Source of the DNA: an uncultured Clostridia bacterium | Lineage (GTDB): Bacteria; Bacillota; Clostridia; Christensenellales; CAG-917 | Assembly (NCBI GenBank): GCA_947382865.1 | Contig: CANDBF010000015.1 | Coordinates: 1 to 35,447 of the forward strand | DNA length: 35,447 nt | Direction of reading: 5' to 3' | Shown: positions 30,143 through 35,447 of the stretch, one piece after another | Layout: each line of letters opens with the position of its first letter | How positions within the stretch are numbered: the first letter of the stretch is position 1 | Notes under the pieces: model-generated | Seen by the model: the letters and a program-made list of their open reading frames with translations, nothing else | Told to the model about the DNA's origin: nothing | The model's database searches: none | Position numbers and translations under genes: made by a program

Positions 30143-31781
30143 AAAGCCGATAATCGCTTTAATCGTAGCCGTCGTTCTGCTTTGTGCGAGTCTTGCGTTG
30201 TGCGCGTGCGACAGAGACAAAAAAGACACTGATACCGTTTATATAGGTACTACGGCTCTTATAGAAAGAGCCGTGCGCGGAGAATATAACTACGACATGC
30301 TCGCCTCGGGCAATTCGGATATGCCCCTCGTATCGCAGACGGCGGACGGGAATTATAAACCACTGATTGCGACGTACAGCACAGTAGATTCAAAAACATG
30401 GACGTTTACCGTGCTTGAAAACCTGAAATGGTCGGACGGCGCAGAGGTTACGGCGGAGGATATACTTTTTACGCTCAACTACAACGACGCCCGCGGCGAA
30501 GCCGTTTTCAATGATAAAACAGCGGACAATGACGGAAGTATAAAAATTACCCGCAAAAAGTATGAGAGTTATCTGCTGTCCGATGACAAAAGGTCGATTT
30601 CGCTTACGCTTGTCTCGGCGAATATACGCGAACTCTCAAATATGACTTCATTCCGTATAGTTCCGAAGCACATATACGAGAATAAGTCGGACGGAGAGAT
30701 TACAGCAGATGACGGGCGCGTGGTGTGCGGACCGTACGTGCTTACGCGGTTCGACAGAGAGTCCGGGACGTTGGTTTACGGAATAAATCCACACTATCCG
30801 CAAATGCCGACGGTAAAAAGGCTTATATACAGGCTGTTTTCAGAGCCGGATATAATGTACATGTCGCTGCAAAACGGAGATATCGATACTGTGTGGAATT
30901 ATTCGCAGAGCGTGCCCGAAACCTATCTAGCCGCGCTGAAAGCAAATGACGGACTAAGGTTTTATTCCGCGCCGTCAAAGGGCGTGCGCGCCGTACTTAT
31001 GTTCAACAATAGCGCGGCGCCTTTTGACGACGTAAACGTGCGAAAAGCAATATCGTATGCTCTCGATTACGACGTATTCAAAAATATGTTCGGCGGCGAG
31101 AACGCGAGCGTGGCAAACCGCGGCTTTGCTCCGATGAGCACCGAGGGCTATAAGAGCACGGAAAAACTGCAAAAGAATTGGGAGACTGCCGCGCGCTGTC
31201 TTTCGCAGTCGGGTTACGTTAAGCCGCAAGGCGCGAGGTACTATTCCAAAAATGGAGTTAGTCTTGCCTTTTATTTGACGGTGCGCTCCTCGAACGCGTT
31301 GCATTTGCGCTATGCGGAGCTGGTGAAAAATCAGCTCGAAGAGTTCGGGATAGAGGTGAAATTGGACGCGGTGGACTCAAACGCGTTCAACGTAAAGACC
31401 AGCAACAAATTCGCGCCCGATGGGCATACGTCGCTTGCGCATCAGGCGGCGATAAACGGCTTTACCGAAGCGGGCATGGGTATGGGCAACGGTTTGGGGG
31501 CTATTTACGTCGACAAAAAACATGCCGTACAGGGTGGATGTCAGGCAGAGGGCGCATTATTTTCAGAGATAACGACGCAGTTGAGTATGGCGGATACAGT
31601 CGAGGAATATAGCGCCGCCGCCGGCAGATTGCAGGATTATTATGCGGAGGAAACGCCGCTTATAGCTCTGTTTTGGGATTATATGACGTACGTGTGCTCG
31701 TCGTCGGTCAATAACGTAGTTATAGACGGCGTTTTCGGAATTAATAACGTAAACAACTGGCTTTCGGCGACAAAGGCGTAA
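30126..31781 (+). CDS. Lipoprotein solute-binding protein, family 5 (peptide/nickel)
   Basis: The 551-residue protein has a lipobox LCAC (Cys28) with a Lys/Arg N-terminus, so it is a membrane-anchored receptor. SBP_bac_5 features are LKWSDGAEVTAEDILFTLNY, FRIVPKHIYEN, and FDDVNVRKAISYALDYD with a C-terminal PLIALFWDYMTYV. It captures substrate for the permeases encoded next. Family members bind oligopeptides, nickel complexes or glutathione; sequence alone does not decide. GGAGA lies 6 bases before ATG 30126; a second ATG (30129) is possible. The gene overlaps the preceding ATPase gene by 17 bases. Confidence 0.9.
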   Translation: MMKRCEKPIIALIVAVVLLCASLALCACDRDKKDTDTVYIGTTALIERAVRGEYNYDMLASGNSDMPLVSQTADGNYKPLIATYSTVDSKTWTFTVLENLKWSDGAEVTAEDILFTLNYNDARGEAVFNDKTADNDGSIKITRKKYESYLLSDDKRSISLTLVSANIRELSNMTSFRIVPKHIYENKSDGEITADDGRVVCGPYVLTRFDRESGTLVYGINPHYPQMPTVKRLIYRLFSEPDIMYMSLQNGDIDTVWNYSQSVPETYLAALKANDGLRFYSAPSKGVRAVLMFNNSAAPFDDVNVRKAISYALDYDVFKNMFGGENASVANRGFAPMSTEGYKSTEKLQKNWETAARCLSQSGYVKPQGARYYSKNGVSLAFYLTVRSSNALHLRYAELVKNQLEEFGIEVKLDAVDSNAFNVKTSNKFAPDGHTSLAHQAAINGFTEAGMGMGNGLGAIYVDKKHAVQGGCQAEGALFSEITTQLSMADTVEEYSAAAGRLQDYYAEETPLIALFWDYMTYVCSSSVNNVVIDGVFGINNVNNWLSATKA

Positions 31782-31782
31782 A

Positions 31783-32766
31783 ATGGAGCAGGCGATGAAA
31801 AAATATATAAAAAACATAGTCGTCTGCTTGGTTTGTTTCCTGTTTATAATATTGCTGAATTTTGCGCTTCCGCGCCTTATCTCGGGCGACCCCGTAGCGT
31901 ATCTCACGGGCATGGACGAGGGAAGCATGAGCGTAGAGCAGTATGAGTTCTACCGCAATGCTCTTCATATAGACGAAAACGCGTTCGTTCAGTTCGGCTA
32001 CTATTTGAAGGACATTTTTGCGGGAAGATTGGGATATTCGTTCAGAAAGCAGGCGAGCGTGGCGGAGCTTATCGGCACCCGTATAGGCGCGACCTTGCAA
32101 ATATCGTTTGCCGCGGTGGTTATATCCTGTGCGCTTGCGCTCGTGTGGGGACTGACCTCAGGAAGCAAAAAGGGATTGCTTGACAAAGTTTCCACGCCCG
32201 TAAACGTGCTCGTAGGGACGTTCCCGACGTTTCTGATAGGGATGATACTTATAATAGTATTTAGCTTTGATTTTAAGATTTTCCCGTATTCGGGGCTCAA
32301 TTCGCCCGACGCAGAGGGCGGCGCCGCGTATTTCTTCGATAGGATTTATCATCTTATATTGCCCGTCGTTACGCTGATCGCAGTTATGCTGCCGTCGAGA
32401 TTTTTGCTTATGCGAAATACCGTGCGTACCGCTATGGGAGAAAGATACGTGCTTTTTGCCCGTCAGCGCGGACTGAATATGCATAGGATAAGGTATTCCT
32501 ACTTGCTTAAAAACGTCGCGCCGCCGTTTGCGACTATGGTCGGAATGAGCGTGGGCGCGAGCATAGGCGGCTCGGTGATAGTCGAAAATCTGTTCTCTAT
32601 AAACGGTATGGGCACCTTGCTTACGGACGCGGTGTACGCGCTTGACTATCCGCTATTGCAGGGGGTGCTGTTTGTGTCGGCGGCAATCGCGATGGTATCG
32701 ATTGTTCTTACGGACATAATCTGCATAATCATAGACCCCAAAGCGCGGTCGGAGGGCGTAAAATGA
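31783..32766 (+). CDS. Peptide/nickel-type ABC transporter permease (OppB/NikB-like)
   Basis: The 327-residue integral membrane protein has an N-terminal helix followed by the typical NFALPRLISGDP loop of DppB/NikB permeases. About five further helices follow, with the cytoplasmic EAA motif FARQRGLNMHRIRYSYLLKN that contacts the ATPase. It pairs with the next permease to make the pore. ATG 31783 is 1 base after the previous stop. An in-frame ATG at 31795 with GGAG six bases upstream is an equally good start. The downstream gene overlaps by 4 bases (ATGA). Confidence 0.92.
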   Translation: MEQAMKKYIKNIVVCLVCFLFIILLNFALPRLISGDPVAYLTGMDEGSMSVEQYEFYRNALHIDENAFVQFGYYLKDIFAGRLGYSFRKQASVAELIGTRIGATLQISFAAVVISCALALVWGLTSGSKKGLLDKVSTPVNVLVGTFPTFLIGMILIIVFSFDFKIFPYSGLNSPDAEGGAAYFFDRIYHLILPVVTLIAVMLPSRFLLMRNTVRTAMGERYVLFARQRGLNMHRIRYSYLLKNVAPPFATMVGMSVGASIGGSVIVENLFSINGMGTLLTDAVYALDYPLLQGVLFVSAAIAMVSIVLTDIICIIIDPKARSEGVK

Positions 32767-33560
32767 ACAAAAAACGTTTGACTGCTCTTATAATCGGCTG
32801 TGCTATAATTGCGTTTTTCGTGCTTATGGCGGCGTTTCCGTCGATATTTACGCATTACGGAGCAAAGGAGATGTTCGATAGCTGGCAAAGTCCGTCCGCA
32901 GTGCACATGCTGGGTACAAACGATATGGGCTACGATATTTTTACGGAGCTCGTCTACGGCGCGGGACAGACCCTGCTTATAAGCGTATCGTCCGGTCTGA
33001 TTGCGATGCTTTTGGGCACCGTCATAGGTATGCTGGCGGCTATGAACAATTTGGTCGGACACATATTCAACGGAATAATAAACGTGTTTATGCTGCTTCC
33101 CAAGTTGGTTTGTCTGATTGTTGTTGCGGCGTTTTTGGGGCGTTCGCAGATTGCGACTATTCTTCTTATAGCCGCGTTCGGTTGGGTCGGGACGGCGAGA
33201 GCGGTGCGGGCGAGAACGCTCAAAATCGCCAATTCCGTATTTATCGAAAATTGCGTTATTCAAGGCTACTCCAAGTTGCATATAGCCATGCGGCACGTGT
33301 TGCCGAATCTCTACGACGTGCTGTTTTCGCGGCTTGTATCCTGCGTAAGCGGGTGCGTGATGATGGAATCCTCGCTTAGCTTTTTGGGTATCGGCGATCT
33401 TTACAATCCAACTTGGGGAACGATGATAAATTTTGCTTTCAGGCGCGGCGCGTTTATAAGAAGAGCGTACAACTGGCTTCTTGTACCTGCGGTTGCGATT
33501 TCCTTGCTGGTTCTTGCGTTCTACCTCATAGGACTGGCAGTAAAAAAGCGGGAGGCGTAA
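32763..33560 (+). CDS. Peptide/nickel-type ABC transporter permease (OppC/NikC-like)
   Basis: The 265-residue membrane protein has an N-terminal helix and then HMLGTNDMGYDIFTELVYGA, the conserved loop of DppC/NikC permeases. Further helices follow, with the EAA motif ENCVIQGYSKLHIAMRHVLPN and late ESSLSFLGIG...PTWGTMI. It partners with the upstream permease. ATGA overlap shows translational coupling. The TPR gene follows 5 bases after its stop, with its ribosome site inside this gene's end. Confidence 0.93.
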   Translation: MNKKRLTALIIGCAIIAFFVLMAAFPSIFTHYGAKEMFDSWQSPSAVHMLGTNDMGYDIFTELVYGAGQTLLISVSSGLIAMLLGTVIGMLAAMNNLVGHIFNGIINVFMLLPKLVCLIVVAAFLGRSQIATILLIAAFGWVGTARAVRARTLKIANSVFIENCVIQGYSKLHIAMRHVLPNLYDVLFSRLVSCVSGCVMMESSLSFLGIGDLYNPTWGTMINFAFRRGAFIRRAYNWLLVPAVAISLLVLAFYLIGLAVKKREA

Positions 33561-33565
33561 AGTTT

Positions 33566-34375
33566 ATGGAAAAACATTCTACTAACGGCAGTCTGTTTGA
33601 CGATATTCACTCGAATTTGAAAATCGAATGGGAAGGCGACGGCGCGCGCGTACCCGATAACGAAACGACCGCGTCTGCGCGAGAGATGTGGCAGAGGAGC
33701 AAAACGCATGAAAATGCTATGCGCCTTGCAAAGGCTCTTTGCTTTCAGTTGAGATATAGGGAATGCCTGACTTTCTGTGAAAGCCTTTTAGAGCTATATC
33801 CGAGCGATTACGCTCTTATGAGGCGGTTGGGAGTTCTGAATTTCAAATTGCTGAGATTCGATACCTCGAAGTATTATTTGAAAAAATGCCTTGCGAAAAC
33901 TGACGAGCGGCTGTACATACTGTATATGCTGGGAACGGCGAGTTATTTCGCCTGTGAGTACGAGTCTGCAAAGCAGTATTTCGCAGAGTGCTTTCCGCTT
34001 TGCGAGGAAAATGGAGAAATGTATGTCGCGGCGTTGTTTTGGGATATATGCTGCAATATGAAGACTTCCAATTTGGGAGACGTATCGGCGGGGCTTTTGC
34101 GAAATTACAAGCGAGACTGCGGACATCACACGGGCTACGATTTGTTTGTACGCCTTGCGATGGGTGAGCTTAAAGAGGCGGATGCCGCGCGGCTTTTAGA
34201 AAACGATACGGAGTTAAACAAAACGTGCTTTTATTACGGCATGAGCGTGTATTTCAAAAACAACGCGAATAAATCTCACGAATACTTAATCAAAGCTCTT
34301 GCGTTTACCGACTGGTTCGGCGGATATGCCTATATTGCGGCTTATACGGATTTTCAAAGATTAAAAGGCAAATAA
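33566..34375 (+). CDS. Tetratricopeptide-repeat protein of unknown function
   Basis: Start ATG 33566 follows GGGAGG by 10 bases; the frame continues upstream to 33413 but inside the permease gene. The 269-residue protein has a polar N-terminus and then helical TPR-like units, for example ALCFQLRYRECLTFCESLLELYPSD and ESAKQYFAECFPLCEENGE. It has no signal peptide or membrane helix, so it is likely a cytoplasmic scaffold. It is the last gene of the ABC operon, but any part in transport is inference. Confidence 0.82.
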   Translation: MEKHSTNGSLFDDIHSNLKIEWEGDGARVPDNETTASAREMWQRSKTHENAMRLAKALCFQLRYRECLTFCESLLELYPSDYALMRRLGVLNFKLLRFDTSKYYLKKCLAKTDERLYILYMLGTASYFACEYESAKQYFAECFPLCEENGEMYVAALFWDICCNMKTSNLGDVSAGLLRNYKRDCGHHTGYDLFVRLAMGELKEADAARLLENDTELNKTCFYYGMSVYFKNNANKSHEYLIKALAFTDWFGGYAYIAAYTDFQRLKGK

Positions 34376-34395
34376 AAGCAGAAAGCGTTTTTATT
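34371..34395. terminator. Weak bidirectional terminator between convergent genes
   Basis: AATAAAAGC / GCGTTTTTATT can form an AT-rich stem with a bulge around AGAAA. It overlaps the stop codons of both the TPR gene and the acetyltransferase gene. Confidence 0.35.
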
Positions 34396-34918
34396 GCTGA
34401 TTGGAGTCGGTATTCTTTTTGAGTATCGAATACATTTTCATATCCCTAATTTCGCCGCATTTTATAGCGTTACGGCGCAGAGTGCCCTCAAATCGGAAGC
34501 CCGCCTTTTCCAAAACTCTGCACGAAGCCGCGTTATCTGCAAAGGGCTCTGCGAAAATCCGCACTATGTCGCTGTTGTTGAAGACGTATTCGCAAAGGAG
34601 ATTTACCGCCTGTGTAGCGACTCCCTTATTCCAGTATTCCTCGGATATATAATATCCGAGCTCCGCGGTCAGACGGTGCACGTTGACCCCGCGGAACGCG
34701 CCTATCGAGCCGACCGCTACGCCGTCGCAAACGATTGCGAAAGCGAAAGTGTTGTTTTTATCGGAGGATAGCATGGCGTTTATATAATCCTCCGCATCCT
34801 TTTCTGTGTAAGGATAGGGCAGTCCGTCGCGCAGATTGTTTTGCACGTTCAGGTTGGAAATCGCCTTCGCAAGCGCCGGCGCGTCCGATAGTTGCCATTG
34901 CCTTATCTGAGTGTTCAT
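34391..34918 (-). CDS. GNAT family N-acetyltransferase (RimJ/RimL-like)
   Basis: The 175-residue protein has the GNAT fold signatures of the RimJ/RimL group: IRQWQLSDAPALAKAISN at the start and LGYYISEEYWNKGVATQAVNLL, containing the acetyl-CoA loop. NAASCRVLEKAGFRFEGTLRR follows near the end. Such enzymes transfer acetyl from acetyl-CoA to protein N-termini or small amines; the substrate is unknown. The start is at the exact edge of the promoter, leaving no room for a ribosome site, so the mRNA is probably leaderless. Convergent with the TPR gene. Confidence 0.93.
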   Translation of the reverse strand: MNTQIRQWQLSDAPALAKAISNLNVQNNLRDGLPYPYTEKDAEDYINAMLSSDKNNTFAFAIVCDGVAVGSIGAFRGVNVHRLTAELGYYISEEYWNKGVATQAVNLLCEYVFNNSDIVRIFAEPFADNAASCRVLEKAGFRFEGTLRRNAIKCGEIRDMKMYSILKKNTDSNQQ

Positions 34919-34924
34919 AAACGA

Positions 34925-34953
34925 ATTGTAGCACGTCTATTTATATTAATCAA
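34925..34953 (-). promoter_or_regulatory. Promoter of the acetyltransferase gene, predicted leaderless
   Basis: On the minus strand TTGATT (34953-34948), a 17-bp spacer and TACAAT (34930-34925). Six bases separate the -10 box from the ATG (34918), so the transcript should start at the start codon. Confidence 0.7.
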
Positions 34954-35186
34954 GCGGCGGGATATTTGTGTGCGCTTTTTTTTGTTCAATCGCATTTGTT
35001 TACTTTTGAGATTGAGTAAACTGCTTTTTGCATTTTTTAATACCTCCACAATTAAATTAGCCTTTCGGCAGGGACAAAGTAGCACTGTTCGGGTGTGATA
35101 AGGCTTTGATTTGGCGAGGCAGTAAAAGTAAACTAAGGGCTTATATTTCCGTCCCGTTACCAAAAAATAAGTGCGTTATTTGCATA
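34954..35186. other. AT-rich intergenic region with GTTTACT/AGTAAAC words
   Basis: No convincing gene is seen here on either strand. A perfect 7-bp inverted repeat, GTTTACT (34998-35004) and AGTAAAC (35015-35021), has a 10-base gap. AGTAAAC recurs at 35127-35133 and GTTTACT at 35257-35263. I can name no function. Confidence 0.5.
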
Positions 35187-35216
35187 AGAAAAAAGCCCGA
35201 CGTTTTCCGTCAGGCT
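35187..35216 (-). terminator. Intrinsic terminator for a minus-strand transcript
   Basis: On the minus strand AGCCTGACG / CGTCGGGCT (one G-T pair) encloses GAAAA and is followed by TTTTTTCTT. It must end a transcript entering from the right, either the small ORF at 35245-35385 or a gene beyond the window. Confidence 0.8.
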
Positions 35217-35244
35217 GTAAAGTCAATATTGAAATTTTAAGTGC

Positions 35245-35385
35245 TTATTTTTTGCCGTTTACTTTTGCGAGAACTGTGCTACAACAGCCACAACGAAAGG
35301 CAAAATCACGGAGACTCTCGAACTGCAAAAAGTAGTCGCTCGACACAAAAAAATGACTGACAAGACTGTGGCTCTTATCAGCCAT
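35245..35385 (-). CDS. Possible 46-residue small ORF
   Basis: An ATG at 35385 opens 46 codons to TAA at 35247-35245, starting MADKSHSLVSHFF and ending RCGCCSTVLAKVNGKK. It ends about 29 bases before the terminator at 35216, as a real last gene would. Against it: no Shine-Dalgarno sequence, no clear promoter, and other short frames overlap it. It may be chance, or part of a noncoding RNA using the same terminator. I do not recognise the sequence. Confidence 0.25.
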   Translation of the reverse strand: MADKSHSLVSHFFVSSDYFLQFESLRDFAFRCGCCSTVLAKVNGKK

Positions 35386-35447
35386 TCGACGCTAAATTGA
35401 AATTTATGCACATAAAATATGCCTTATGGACATTACTCATTGTATTA

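Noticed and set aside
33413..33565. Upstream extension of the TPR protein
   Set aside because: It overlaps the permease gene for about 150 bases, and ATG 33566 has a good GGGAGG site.
35278..35397. Plus-strand open frame without a start ending TGA at about 35397
   Set aside because: No start codon with a ribosome site; it overlaps other short frames and resembles nothing I recognise.
1..35447. CRISPR array, tRNA, rRNA or insertion sequence
   Set aside because: No regularly spaced repeats, no tRNA-like cloverleaf with CCA end, no rRNA segments and no transposase or terminal inverted repeats were seen.

Overview
The window looks like a chromosomal segment from an anaerobic, low-to-mid GC Bacillota (probably an uncultured gut Clostridia / Christensenellales-like bacterium). 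The grounds are strong Shine-Dalgarno sequences, SigA-type promoters with 17-bp spacers, Rho with a Firmicutes-like linker, many lipoproteins including InlB-type (Listeria-Bacteroides) repeat proteins, and ferredoxin-rich flavoproteins. The assignment rests on gene content read by eye, not on a search.

Layout. 1-2344: the 3' end of rplS, then a lipoprotein-like protein fused to a multi-pass membrane (GT-C-like) domain. 2455-9940 is housekeeping: a GDPD phosphodiesterase (minus), then lepA-hemW, prs with an MBL-fold hydrolase, and rho. lepA and GDPD fire from interleaved divergent promoters. 10277-16100: two large surface lipoproteins with InlB-type repeats, the first also with BspA-like leucine-rich repeats. 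16298-19003: an orphan hybrid histidine kinase with two receiver domains.

19162-25611 is the most unusual part. It holds hypB (copy 1), an FAD-dependent amine-oxidase-like enzyme, hypB (copy 2), a 968-residue multi-FeS GltD-like oxidoreductase with a cysteine-rich N-terminal domain, and hypA. These are nickel-insertion factors without any hydrogenase or urease structural gene and without hypCDEF in the window, wrapped around two flavoproteins. HypB1 has lost the canonical G4 and G5 guanine-recognition residues while HypB2 keeps them. Both hypB genes lack a Shine-Dalgarno sequence and start where a TATAAT box predicts the transcript start, so both are probably leaderless. The N-acetyltransferase gene at the right end shows the same arrangement.

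25734-34375: an ABC-F ATPase, a TetR regulator, and a five-gene peptide/nickel-type ABC importer operon (two ATPases, binding protein, two permeases) followed by a TPR protein. The importer lies about 3 kb from hypA, so nickel is a testable substrate. 34391-35447: a GNAT acetyltransferase, then an AT-rich stretch with repeated GTTTACT/AGTAAAC words and a possible 46-codon minus-strand ORF followed by a terminator.
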